Of a stretch of 64,000 nt of DNA, positions 57,401 through 60,891 are shown one piece after another. This stretch comes from Neodontobutis hainanensis (Eukaryota; Chordata; Actinopteri; Gobiiformes; Odontobutidae). The position numbers and the translations under genes are program-made. Position 1 is the stretch's first letter; each line of letters opens with the position of its first letter. Under the pieces are notes generated by a model, which did no database searches, was not told the origin of the DNA, and saw only the letters and a list, made by a program, of their open reading frames with translations. The DNA lies in contig JALDNG010000503.1 of the NCBI GenBank assembly GCA_024349245.1, forward strand, positions 58,174 through 122,173, read 5' to 3'.

Positions 57401-59367
57401 GTGTTTCTCTGACGTAGATGTGTTTCCTGACGTAGATGTGTTTCCTGACGTAGATGTATTTCCTGACGTAGATGTGTTTCCTGACGTAGATGTGTTTCTC
57501 TGACGTAGATGTGTTTCTCTGACGTAGATGTGTTGTTCTGACGTAGATGTGTTTCTCTGACGTAGATATGTTTCCTGACGTAGATGTGTTTCTCTGACGT
57601 AGATGTGTTTCCTGACGTAGATGTGTTTCCTGACGTAGATGTGTTGTTCTGACGTAGATGTGTTTCCTGACGTAGATGTGTTTCCTGACGTAGATGTGTT
57701 TCCTGACGTAGATGTGTTGTTCTGACGTAGATGTGTTTGTCTGACGTAGATGTGTTTCCTGACGTAGATGTGTTTCCTGACGTAGATGTGTTTCCTGACG
57801 TAGATGTGTTGTTCTGACGTAGATGTGTTGTTCTGACGTAGATGTGTTTCCTGACGTAGATTTGTTGTTCTGACGTAGATGTGTTTCCTGACGTAGATGT
57901 GTTTCCTGACGTAGATGTGTTTCCTGACGTAGATGTGTTTCTCTTTAGGTGGGGCTTCACTGTGATGTCACACAAACATCAGCTGTAAGTATTTTTTTGT
58001 GACTGCCTTCAGCTCAAAGCTCAGGACAGTTCCATCAGCCTTTGTCTCTGATCCAGTCAACTTTTTGTTCTTTTGGAAAACTCTTCTCTATATTTTTATA
58101 TTTATAGTCTGTGATTTATTCAGGCTTACCTTTTGGAGAATATTACTCAGGTTCATTAATCGAAATATATTTTATTTAAACTTTGAGTCTGTGTTTTGTG
58201 TAAATGAAGTCATCTGATGTTTCCTCAGGTTCCTGTGCTGCAGCTGTGAGGCTGAGCTCTGGGACTGGATCACCTGTTTCCTCAAAGCTCAGGTGATATC
58301 AAGATTTTTAAAAATAAATAAATAAAATAAAATAATACAACCTGCAGTTCCTCCGCTGTCCACCAGAGGGATGTGTGACCCAACCTCTGTTCCCTCTGCT
58401 CCTTTTGTCTCTGCTGATAAATAAGCGTTCTATCCCCAGCAAACCAAGGAAATACTTTGTTTGACAGATTAAACCAGCATGAATATTTAATAATATAATA
58501 CATATCAGCAGAGGACTGCGTGTTTGGGGAATAAGTCATGTTGTATTTTATATTATATTATCTCCGTACATTTCCTGAACCTTTAATCCGAGAAAGGCTT
58601 GTGGGGCCAGTGGAGGTACAGTTATTTCTTTTCAATTTAAATACAAGTAGTATTTATATTGTTTCCTCAGAACGATGACCCTGGTCCGGCCGTGCGCCGC
58701 AGACACGCGTCCTCTGACATCACCAAACAGAAGTTTGGGACGATGCCGCTGGTTCCCATCAGAGGAGACGAGAGCAACAGCAGCATGCTCTCGGCCAATC
58801 AGACGCTGGTATAGGCTTGGAGGGCGGGGCTTAGGATTTAAACCAACCAATGAAAACAAACTTTAACTAAACTATTTTGTTTTTTTTTTGCTTCAGAGGA
58901 AGCTCCACGACAGAAGGACCCTCTCCATGTACTTCGTAAGAAAACCCTTTTACACTTTACTTCCTCTTGTCCATATACGGTCTTCCTTTGCATGTTTACT
59001 TCCTGTTTTCCAGCCAATGACGGCGCAGCCTGAGGAGCGTGGTTCTGAGTGCGACTCTTTCTCAGAGCCTCTTTACGAAGAAGTGGGCGACTTCGGTCTC
59101 CAGGTCCTCAAGTCGCTCCAGACCAGCTTCAGGACCAGCATCGCCGCGGAGACGCAGGAAGTCCCCGCCCACGTGCCGCTCCACCTAGTTGCCGCGGAGA
59201 CGGGCAGTCACGTGTCCGTGGAGGAACGACCGGACGCCCCCTCGAGCCCCAGCTCCGAGGAACTGCTCCTGAAGGAGCTGCAGACAGCTTTCAGCAAGAA
59301 CCCAGAAGAAGAGCTGGAGGAGCAACCGAACCAAACCAGAGAAGAAGAGAGGCCTTATGACGTCTGA
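2187..59367 (+). CDS. arap3: arap3, ArfGAP/RhoGAP/PH adaptor GTPase-activating protein (3' 25 exons, spliced, 5'-partial)
   Basis: ARAP3 is a PI(3,4,5)P3-regulated GTPase-activating protein acting on Arf6 and RhoA at the plasma membrane, with Rap binding to its RA domain stimulating RhoGAP activity (family knowledge). Twenty-five exons join in consistent phase to about 1,132 codons plus stop, once three single-base deletions are allowed. Domain order is end of PH1, PH2, ArfGAP with a CxxC-x16-CxxC zinc finger, PH3, PH4, RhoGAP with GIYRKNG arginine finger, RA, PH5 and tail. ARAP3 rather than ARAP1 or ARAP2 is indicated by SKVQSLKLDTSVWSNEIVQ after the zinc finger, by LSQAGDLI in the RA region, and by QKFGTMPL, LSANQTL and RRTLSM in the tail, as I recall human ARAP3. 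Human ARAP3 is about 1,540 residues, so roughly the last three quarters are here. SAM and most of PH1 lie upstream of the window. Confidence 0.93.
2365..2859 (+). other. Intron 1, no array
   Basis: An AT-rich intron of 495 bp with no tandem repeat, transposon or other feature that I recognise. The first 40 bases (cagaccgactagaacctg) resemble the bases after the donor at 28895 (cagaccgagtagaaccc), which seed a 21-bp array there. Confidence 0.75.
2860..2966 (+). CDS. arap3: arap3 window exon 2: PH2 middle
   Basis: Encodes CFRNGIGITVIEARG, then a basic strand, then KSFELITPFKTF, matching the GIGI...FELxTPxxxF block of the second ARAP PH domain. Acceptor gtgtgtag|TGT; donor TTTCAG|gtgaga. The 107 bp run from phase 0 to phase 2. 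Confidence 0.88.
3125..3324 (+). CDS. arap3: arap3 window exon 3: end of PH2 and ArfGAP zinc finger
   Basis: Encodes FWAESEREKRDWMEALQEAI (final PH helix), then EVAEKIWSNRSNRTC and the ArfGAP zinc finger. The four zinc-ligand cysteine codons are at 3249, 3258, 3309 and 3318 (CADC, 16 residues, CKNC). The intervening PDWASINL is the ArfGAP signature. Acceptor gtctcag|T; donor TGTGCAG|gtaaaa. Confidence 0.95.
3340..8455. repeat. 21-bp minisatellite (~243 copies) with higher-order duplications
   Basis: Core aaatccatctaaaacctg plus a CCC, CTC or TTC trinucleotide. It starts about 20 bases after the exon 3 donor and runs 5.1 kb. The plus strand is nearly free of G. Variants (cttaaacc, ccaacta, ccaccta, cctaccc) occur in blocks. 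A segment around 4515-5060 recurs at about 5501-6050 with a 987-bp offset (47 units), and a block marked by gccgaaatcc at 7621 recurs at 8082. Rows of units form incidental open frames with no gene features. Confidence 0.96.
8456..8666. other. Non-repetitive intronic spacer
   Basis: About 210 bp of ordinary intron between the 21-bp array and the SINE. I see no feature apart from a short direct repeat of gagttcagct just before the SINE. Confidence 0.5.
8667..8878 (+). mobile_element. tRNA-derived SINE, plus orientation
   Basis: A box tagctcagtgggtagag at 8676-8692 and B box ggttcgattcc at 8720-8730 form a tRNA-like head. The body contains tgggcaagacactgaaccc. The tail ttggataaaagcg...taaatgaataaatgtaaatg is typical of many teleost SINEs with an L2-type 3' end. 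The head does not fold into a full tRNA, so this is not a tRNA gene. The family name cannot be fixed without a repeat library. Confidence 0.85.
8879..9234. other. Intronic sequence without recognised features
   Basis: About 355 bp of AT-rich, non-tandem sequence. I see no coding similarity, clear repeat or structural motif. Confidence 0.5.
9235..10378 (-). pseudogene. Decayed non-LTR retrotransposon (reverse transcriptase part), minus strand
   Basis: Read on the minus strand, 9446-9258 gives KSKGQTIEYVHSYKYLGTII, the SYKYLGTxID motif that follows the RT domain in fish CR1/L2/Rex-type LINEs. Further into the element, broken frames give pieces resembling FNTI, VDRG, NKSPGPDGI and KTNNEPWLTKS, in the order expected for an element read right to left. 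Stops and shifts interrupt every frame, so it is a relic. The clade is uncertain. Confidence 0.75.
10383..15948. repeat. 26/31-bp minisatellite (~200 copies)
   Basis: Core cccagtctgtacagtctta followed by gacacgt or gacatgt. A 31-bp form carries the extra bases cggag between tgtacag and tcttag. The two lengths and the cac/cat variants are interspersed along 5.6 kb. Each unit contains the perfect palindrome ctgtacag and the near-palindrome gtcttagac. It occupies the same large intron (3325-16976) as the 21-bp array and starts directly against the end of the LINE relic. Confidence 0.96.
15949..16363. other. Intronic sequence without recognised genes
   Basis: About 415 bp of single-copy-looking sequence. 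It includes ggttctcggtcatccagg near 16330, a phrase I associate with dispersed fish repeats. No exon is expected here, because the flanking ArfGAP exons join in phase. Confidence 0.45.
16364..16484. repeat. Nested inverted repeat (foldback, possible MITE remnant)
   Basis: A perfect 25-bp outer arm at 16364-16388 is the reverse complement of 16460-16484. A perfect 16-bp inner arm at 16399-16414 pairs with 16428-16443, leaving a 13-base loop. RNA or single-stranded DNA here would form a long hairpin with one internal loop. It has no coding capacity, and target-site duplications were not identified. Confidence 0.85.
16485..16976 (+). other. Distal part of intron 3
   Basis: Ordinary intronic sequence ending in a good acceptor tract (ttttctgtcctgttttctcatag). 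Nothing else recognised. Confidence 0.5.
16977..17062 (+). CDS. arap3: arap3 window exon 4: ArfGAP arginine finger
   Basis: Encodes QHRSLGTMVSKVQSL then KLDTSVWSNEIVQ. The arginine of QHR (codon 16985-16987) is the catalytic arginine finger position of ArfGAPs. Acceptor tctcatag|GT; donor GTCCAG|gtctgg. The 86 bp run from phase 1 to phase 0 and join directly to LFIMLGNDRAN in the next exon. Confidence 0.94.
17114..18010. repeat. 38-bp minisatellite (~23 copies) built from a 3' splice site
   Basis: Core tctctcagctcttcataac followed by tctgacggtcttttattct. It fills nearly all of intron 4 and runs into exon 5. Each unit is about 19 bases of acceptor tract (ttttattcttctctcag) plus about 19 bases resembling the start of exon 5 (CTCTTCATAATGCTG). 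Some units read ttcttaacgctgactg, closer to the exon. Units carry almost the same acceptor as the real one at 18000-18001. Confidence 0.96.
18002..18184 (+). CDS. arap3: arap3 window exon 5: ArfGAP C-terminal half
   Basis: Encodes LFIMLGNDRANEFWASRLPA through EFISLKYREGRFRSPHPGF and HQQLLK, the standard GN..AN.(F/Y)WE-like and KY..G.F/Y segment of ArfGAP domains. 61 codons, phase 0 at both ends. Acceptor ctctcag|CTC; donor CTCAAG|gtaaaa. Confidence 0.95.
18455..18596 (+). CDS. arap3: arap3 window exon 6: after ArfGAP
   Basis: Encodes VLCAAVSEQTLLKTVTQIF and a less conserved acidic and serine-rich linker ending EQTPTS. It corresponds to the ALCAAVARPNLLKNMTQLL region after the human ARAP3 ArfGAP domain. 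Acceptor gtttccag|GTC; donor CCTCAG|gtgagt, phase 1. Confidence 0.92.
18611..19167. repeat. 21-bp minisatellite (~26 copies), opposite orientation to that at 3340
   Basis: Core caggttttagatggatttg plus aa; this is the reverse complement of the family at 3340-8455. It begins 14 bases after the exon 6 donor, and each unit carries a donor-like acag|gtttta. Unit 1 is ttcaacaggttttagttgg. The rest of the intron (19168-19447) is unremarkable. Confidence 0.95.
19448..19552 (+). CDS. arap3: arap3 window exon 7: start of PH3
   Basis: Encodes DPSVYDEIMQPVLHSGFLYK, a serine-rich loop and KTRD. It matches the D-P-S-x-VY-(N/D)E...SGFLY start of the third PH domain. Acceptor ccctcag|AT; donor CGAGACG|gtgagg. 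Confidence 0.93.
19624..19786 (+). CDS. arap3: arap3 window exon 8: PH3 core
   Basis: Encodes DFQRFWCCVDRDVVLYESEH through SRDIVCLGVTRPDG. The RFWCCV...LYES pattern is PH strands 2-3, and DIVCLGV matches human ARAP3. Acceptor tttgtgcag|AC; donor GACCG|gtgagg; phase 2 out. Confidence 0.94.
19877..20178 (+). CDS. arap3: arap3 window exon 9: end of PH3, most of PH4
   Basis: Encodes FRYTFELYLSSEKLIQFGLE, then DLQRWTKAIGKAFTPLSCHC (PH3 final helix), then REFDRVGLLHYRAML and AFFVLQKSNLFICP (PH4), ending NLKRLQELS. Largest internal exon at 302 bp. Acceptor tgactcag|G; donor GAGCTCA|gtgagt. Confidence 0.95.
20248..20308 (+). CDS. arap3: arap3 window exon 10: PH4 strand segment
   Basis: Encodes (S)IASENDHEKKDILVLVERGR, aligning with the DKKEHLVLVETGR segment of human ARAP3. 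61 bp. Acceptor ctgttgcag|GT; donor GGACG|gtaagg. The 69-bp intron before it holds two degenerate copies of the 21-bp family (aaacctgctcaaatccattt). Confidence 0.92.
20582..20743 (+). CDS. arap3: arap3 window exon 11: end of PH4, start of RhoGAP (two apparent frameshifts)
   Basis: Three frames each carry one conserved part: TLHLQGVG from 20583, TDFSLWVADVQRR from 20609 and LRDQQLSRNDIPIIVDSC then FITQYG from 20668. One missing base near 20604-20608 (after gggc) and one near 20657-20662 (in gggaac) would restore a single frame. They would also change the length from 162 to 164 bp, the length the flanking phases require. As printed, the exon is broken; consensus deletion is the likely reason. 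Acceptor cccccccag|G; donor CAGTACG|gtacgg. Confidence 0.88.
20777..28655. repeat. 12-bp minisatellite (~650 copies) filling intron 11
   Basis: Unit gacctgactctg with variants gacctgaccctg, gacctgagactctg, gactggactctg and gacactagactg. It starts about 33 bases after the exon 11 donor and ends about 28 bases before the exon 12 acceptor, so the 7.9-kb intron is essentially all array. Some parts (about 21590-21750, 24100-24330, 25235-25690) have many units shortened to gactctgacctg. Open frames of up to about 290 codons, mainly on the minus strand, are pure SGPESGPES or RVRSRVRS repeats and are not genes. Confidence 0.96.
28683..28895 (+). CDS. arap3: arap3 window exon 12: RhoGAP catalytic core
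   Basis: Encodes GLGHEGIYRKNGAKSRIKLL, then DFRRDARNVKLR, then EDVTDVLKRFFREIGDPVF. The arginine of GIYRKNG (codon 28706-28708) is the RhoGAP arginine finger, and the VLKRFFRE.xDPVF block is the second GAP signature. Acceptor tctgctcag|GC; donor GCCGCCA|gtgagt. Confidence 0.96.
28905..31322. repeat. 21-bp minisatellite (~114 copies), distinct sequence
   Basis: Core gaaactgagtagaaccagg plus tc or tt, with aaaactg, agcagga and aggacaaaat variants. It begins about ten bases after the exon 12 donor, where the first units read cagaccgagtagaaccc. Each unit has a donor-like ccag|gtc. A longer block recurs (for example the run around 30740-30900 resembles 31090-31250). Open frames of up to 526 codons on both strands are repeats only. 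The remaining intron to 31421 is ordinary. Confidence 0.95.
31422..31527 (+). CDS. arap3: arap3 window exon 13: RhoGAP
   Basis: Encodes KIPQKSQRLERYKEIIRSLP and RVNRTTLAALISHLYR, the LP..N..TL..L..HL motif of RhoGAP domains. 106 bp. Acceptor tttcacag|AG; donor TACAG|gtgagg. The 104-bp intron after it holds about four degenerate copies of the 21-bp caggttttagatggatttg family. Confidence 0.95.
31632..31779 (+). CDS. arap3: arap3 window exon 14: RhoGAP C-terminal part
   Basis: Encodes VQKCADLNQMCTKNLSLLFA, then PSLFQTDGKGEHEV and VEDLIDNYLHVFE. The N-M...NL...F.P.LF pattern is the third RhoGAP signature, including the conserved asparagine. Acceptor gttttttag|A; donor TTCGAG|gtcagg; phase 0 out. 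Confidence 0.95.
31887..31955 (+). CDS. arap3: arap3 window exon 15: RhoGAP-RA linker
   Basis: Twenty-three codons, IDEEHQTQIELEISLITSW then KDTQ, the same length as the human segment. Acceptor ctcgacag|ATC; donor GACACACAG|gtacac. The donor lies directly against the CA-rich array, whose units repeat CACACAG|GTAC. Confidence 0.93.
31956..34468. repeat. CA-rich composite minisatellite, left part
   Basis: Alternates (CA)n runs with aggtacaaacatacacagg modules for 2.5 kb, starting at the first base of the intron. After about 33590 the modules become more varied (tatacac, tcacac, gacaaac). Every module holds one or two cacacag|gtac donor-like sites. Minus-strand frames of nearly 600 codons (VCVCTCVCLYL) have no gene features. 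Confidence 0.96.
34689..35670 (+). pseudogene. L2 ORF1 remnant with esterase-like block
   Basis: A 101-codon start with a CxxC pair (FCQNCWKYQQEISVLQTKI) is followed, in broken frames, by RLLNKLENLEVQSFISGPLP and FWQRVDLFKGKGPHLN. The latter two are the SGNH/GDSL-type esterase segments seen in fish L2 ORF1 proteins; the final H of xGxHLN is the expected catalytic histidine position. Frames are interrupted around 34995 and 35215. Confidence 0.65.
36322..36960 (+). pseudogene. L2 endonuclease remnant
   Basis: NVRSLGNKSFLINDF and FLTETWL are the N-terminal APE-type endonuclease motifs. IISGDFNGHMDN and HTLDLVIT follow in another frame. The order and motifs fit the ORF2 endonuclease of CR1/L2 elements. 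It is split by a frameshift near 36510-36560. Confidence 0.75.
37560..38720 (+). pseudogene. L2 reverse transcriptase remnant with internal 32-bp tandem duplication
   Basis: AVIKPLLKKSSLDATELNNY then RPISNLPFLGKVIEKVVYQQ, QSGLGPSQTETALIKVTNDI, LVLLDLS, then shifted frames with CGVPQG and YADDTQIY, the RT catalytic box, at about 38259. SRLDYCN follows near 38698. At 38348-38477 a 32-bp unit (core gactgaactaatcatcttt) is repeated four times within the region encoding KTELIIFGTE. The frame is broken at several places. Confidence 0.82.
39284..39641. repeat. CA-rich composite array, right part
   Basis: Resumes directly after the L2 tail with cacacacaggtacatatac and (CA)n, the same modules as the more diverged end of the left part. 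It ends against the SINE. Confidence 0.92.
39642..39792 (-). mobile_element. 5'-truncated SINE, minus orientation
   Basis: Reverse complement of the family at 8667-8878: catttacatttattcattta is the tail, and gtgtcttgcccaagg is the body. It stops at gtggggagag, just short of the B box, so the tRNA-like promoter is missing. It ends about 30 bases before the exon 16 acceptor. Confidence 0.85.
39824..39898 (+). CDS. arap3: arap3 window exon 16: start of RA domain
   Basis: Twenty-five codons, LSQAGDLIIEVYLELKIPDC then CITLK, matching the LSQAGDLIMEVYIE start of the Ras/Rap-association region of human ARAP3. Acceptor tgtgtgcag|CTG; donor CTCAAG|gtgggt; phase 0. Confidence 0.95.
39975..40092 (+). 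CDS. arap3: arap3 window exon 17: RA domain
   Basis: Encodes VSPTMCAEELTNQVLYLRN through GVWMAFEVIEDGQL. The VSPT..AEELTNQVL block is conserved in ARAP3. Acceptor ttcttaaag|GTT; donor CTCG|gtcggt (weak). Confidence 0.94.
40176..40304 (+). CDS. arap3: arap3 window exon 18: end of RA domain
   Basis: Encodes ERPLHPKERVLEQALQWCKM then SSAFLIVKRVPKEDAIQIFT. The ERPLHPKE.VLEQALQWC segment is nearly identical to human ARAP3. Acceptor tcctccag|AG; donor ACTT|gtgagt. Confidence 0.95.
40660..41372 (+). pseudogene. Tc1/mariner-like transposon remnant
   Basis: Starts MGKAKELSKDLWEKV at 40680, then TGKVYKNISKEL, a large deletion, then KAYDERHT and MEVELMFWGCVSYKGTGK. These are the N-terminal helix-turn-helix and the catalytic-region motifs of fish Tc1-like transposases, with stops and frame breaks. 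The end (atttaaaaagagtaaacgca, cacaaattctgccaggccat) resembles the Tc1 3' end near the terminal repeat. It is internally deleted and inactive. The rest of intron 18 (40305-40659) shows nothing recognisable. Confidence 0.82.
41388..41523 (+). CDS. arap3: arap3 window exon 19: start of PH5 (one apparent frameshift)
   Basis: Encodes SYKSEIMKVGLLRCREEPPK then LLQ; after that the frame must move by one base to give NKFQERTFQIQDHKLLLLKD then KK. A single missing base near 41455-41457 (caggaaat, expected cagggaaat) restores it and makes the length 137 bp, as flanking phases require. Acceptor cctgcag|CC; donor AAGAAG|gtacca. Probable consensus error. Confidence 0.9.
41600..41682 (+). CDS. arap3: arap3 window exon 20: PH5
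   Basis: Encodes SIKPEKEWSLKTMKIYIGIR then RKLKAPS, matching SKPEREWPL..KVYLGIRKKLKPP of human ARAP3. Acceptor tgagcag|AGC; donor CCTCCAG|gtacca, followed 60 bases later by the 16-kb array. Confidence 0.95.
41740..57948. repeat. 16.2-kb minisatellite (18/19-bp unit, ~860 copies) filling intron 20
   Basis: Unit ctgacgtagatgtgtttct, with tgttgtt, tgtttgt and 18-bp tgtttc variants mixed throughout. Blocks with ctggcgtag lie at about 43315-43375, 46110-46610 and 47600-47880. A block with gacgagatg or gacgatg lies at 41921-42265. Higher-order copies are marked by gatatg at 47295, 48059, 53085, 53943, 54792, 56601 and 57565. It ends as the polypyrimidine tract of the exon 21 acceptor (tgtttctctttag). 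The minus-strand unit has no stop in any frame, so open frames over 3,200 codons arise automatically. Confidence 0.97.
57949..57984 (+). CDS. arap3: arap3 window exon 21: PH5 micro-segment
   Basis: Only 36 bp, encoding (R)WGFTVMSHKHQ(L), equal to the WGFTLI...HLY strand of human ARAP3. The acceptor ctctttag|G is made of the last unit of the 16-kb array. The donor CAGCT|gtaagt is strong. A small exon behind a 16-kb repeat is a plausible weak point for splicing. Confidence 0.92.
58229..58292 (+). CDS. arap3: arap3 window exon 22: PH5 final helix
   Basis: Encodes FLCCSCEAELWDWITCFLKA then Q, the end of PH5 with its conserved tryptophan. Acceptor tttcctcag|G; donor GCTCAG|gtgata; phase 0 out. 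Confidence 0.94.
58293..58670 (+). other. Intron 22, no array
   Basis: 378 bp of AT-rich intron with no tandem repeat and no feature that I recognise. Confidence 0.6.
58671..58808 (+). CDS. arap3: arap3 window exon 23: C-terminal conserved tail
   Basis: Encodes NDDPGPAVRRRHASSDITKQ then KFGTMPLVPIRGDESNSSML then SANQTL. This basic, serine-containing segment (RRHxSSD, QKFGTMPL.PIRGD) is the best marker separating ARAP3 from ARAP1. Acceptor tttcctcag|AAC; donor ACGCTG|gtatag. Confidence 0.95.
58897..58935 (+). CDS. arap3: arap3 window exon 24: RRTLSM micro-exon
   Basis: Thirteen codons, RKLHDRRTLSMYF, as in the LHNRRTLSMFF segment of human ARAP3. Acceptor tgcttcag|AGG; donor TACTTC|gtaaga. 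Phase 0 at both ends, so it could be skipped without a frameshift. Confidence 0.92.
59014..59367 (+). CDS. arap3: arap3 window exon 25: last coding exon and stop
   Basis: Encodes PMTAQPEERGSECDSFSEPL then YEEVGDFG, an acidic low-complexity tail and EERPYDV, with TGA at 59365-59367. The YEEV tyrosine codon is at 59074. Human ARAP3 has two tandem PVYEE motifs at this position, which are reported Src-family phosphorylation sites; this fish exon has one. Acceptor gttttccag|CCA. Confidence 0.94.
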   Translation, partial: PMTAQPEERGSECDSFSEPLYEEVGDFGLQVLKSLQTSFRTSIAAETQEVPAHVPLHLVAAETGSHVSVEERPDAPSSPSSEELLLKELQTAFSKNPEEELEEQPNQTREEERPYDV

Positions 59368-59807
59368 GGATATAGAGTTTATCAAAAAGGAAGAAATATT
59401 TACAGAGACATAAATAATGACATTCAGGAGGTTTTTAAAAGTGAAGAAAAGAAGAATATAAAGTGATTTATTCAAGACCCTGAAAAAAAAAAAAAGTGTT
59501 TAGAAGTTTTAGTTTTTATGTAAATTCAACAAAACTTGTATGAAGTGAAAAATATACCTTGATTATAGTCTTTCAGAAAAAAGCTTTTGAACATTGAGTA
59601 TATTTTGAAAATGCTAGAGATGAGCTTTTGTTCTGTATATTTCAGCCTTCGGCTTTCCGTTTTTTATTCATAAACCACTTTAACATTTTTACTCAGGAGC
59701 TGATTTCTTTGCGATGTTCAAAACAGAATGAACTGATAAATTATTCTGTGTTCTTTAACTTTAATTTAAAAAATAACATTTAAAAGAATTCTCTGTTGAT
59801 TTTCTCT
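59368..59807 (+). other. arap3 3' UTR (proximal part, end undetermined)
   Basis: AT-rich sequence after the stop. No canonical AATAAA is present before the 21-bp array. Variant signals (aatata near 59456 and 59550) could serve. The transcript end cannot be placed from sequence, and the UTR might extend into the array. Confidence 0.5.
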
Positions 59808-60891
59808 CTGTTCAAATTCAACTAAAACCTGTTCAAATCCAACTAAAACATGTTCAAATTCAACTGAAACCTGTTCAAATCCAACTGAAACCTGTTCAAA
59901 TCCAACTAAAACCTGTTCAAATTCAACTAAAACCTGTTCAAATTCAACTAAAACCTGTTCAAATCCAACTAAAACATGTTCAAATCCAACTGAAACCTGT
60001 TCAAATCCAACTGAAACCTGTTCAAATCCAACTAAAACCTGTTCAAATTCAACTAAAACCTGTTCAAATCCAACTAAAACATGTTCAAATCCAACTGAAA
60101 CCTGTTCAAATCCAACTGAAACCTGTTCAAATCCAACTGAAACCTGTTCAAATCCAACTGAAACCTGTTCAAATCCAACTGAAACCTGTTCAAATTCAAC
60201 TAAAACCTGTTCAAATTCAACTAAAACCTGTTCAAATCCAACTAAAACATGTTCAAATACAACTAAAACATGTTCAAATCCAACTGAAACCTGTTCAAAT
60301 CCAACTAAAACATGTTCAAATCCAACTGAAACCTGTTCAAATCCAACTAAAACCTGTTCAAATTCAACTGAAACCTGTTCAAATTCAACTAAAACCTGTT
60401 CAAATCCAACTGAAACCTGTTCAAATCCAACTGAAACCTGTTCAAATTCAACTAAAACCTGTTCAAATCCAACTGAAACCTGTTCAAATCCAACTAAAAC
60501 CTGTTCAAATCCAACTAAAACCTGTTCAAATTCAACTAAAACCTGTTCAAATCCAACTAAAACATGTTCAAATCCAACTGAAACCTGTTCAAATCCAACT
60601 GAAACCTGTTCAAATCCAACTGAAACCTGTTTAAATCCAACTGAAACCTGTTCAAATCCAACTGAAACCTGTTCAAATCCAACTAAAACCTGTTCAAATC
60701 CAACTGAAACCTGTTCAAATCCAACTGAAACCTGTTCAAATTCAACTAAAACCTGTTCAAATTCAACTAAAACATGTTCAAATCCAACTGAAACCTGTTC
60801 AAATCCAACTAAAACCTGTTCAAATCCAACTAAAACCTGTTCAAATTCAACTAAAACCTGTTCAAATCCAACTAAAACCTTGTAAAACCTA
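59808..60891. repeat. 21-bp minisatellite (~51 copies) in the 3' flank/UTR
   Basis: Core aaatccaactgaaacctg plus ttc, with ctaaaac and aattcaac variants. It is the same family and orientation as the array at 3340-8455, from which it differs mainly by ccaact in place of ccatct. It starts 440 bases after the arap3 stop. Confidence 0.95.

Noticed and set aside
41740..57948. Centromeric or telomeric satellite
   Set aside because: The array lies between two coding exons of one domain (PH5) and is bounded by working splice sites, so it is intronic.
45272..57975. Two overlapping minus-strand open frames of about 3,405 and 3,240 codons
   Set aside because: They consist solely of the 18/19-bp unit read in rotating frames (THLRQ, NTSTS, HIYVR). 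The minus-strand unit lacks a stop in all frames, so length is automatic. They overlap each other in different frames, and one starts inside arap3 exon 21 antisense.
2187..59367. Assignment to ARAP1 or ARAP2
   Set aside because: The C-terminal QKFGTMPL, LSANQTL and RRTLSM segments and the SKVQSLKLDTSVWSNEIVQ stretch match ARAP3 as I recall it; ARAP1 ends soon after PH5.
2187..59367. arap3 as a pseudogene because of three frameshifts
   Set aside because: All 24 internal introns keep GT-AG and phase, catalytic arginines and zinc ligands are intact, and the three lesions are single-base losses beside short G or C runs, the expected long-read error.
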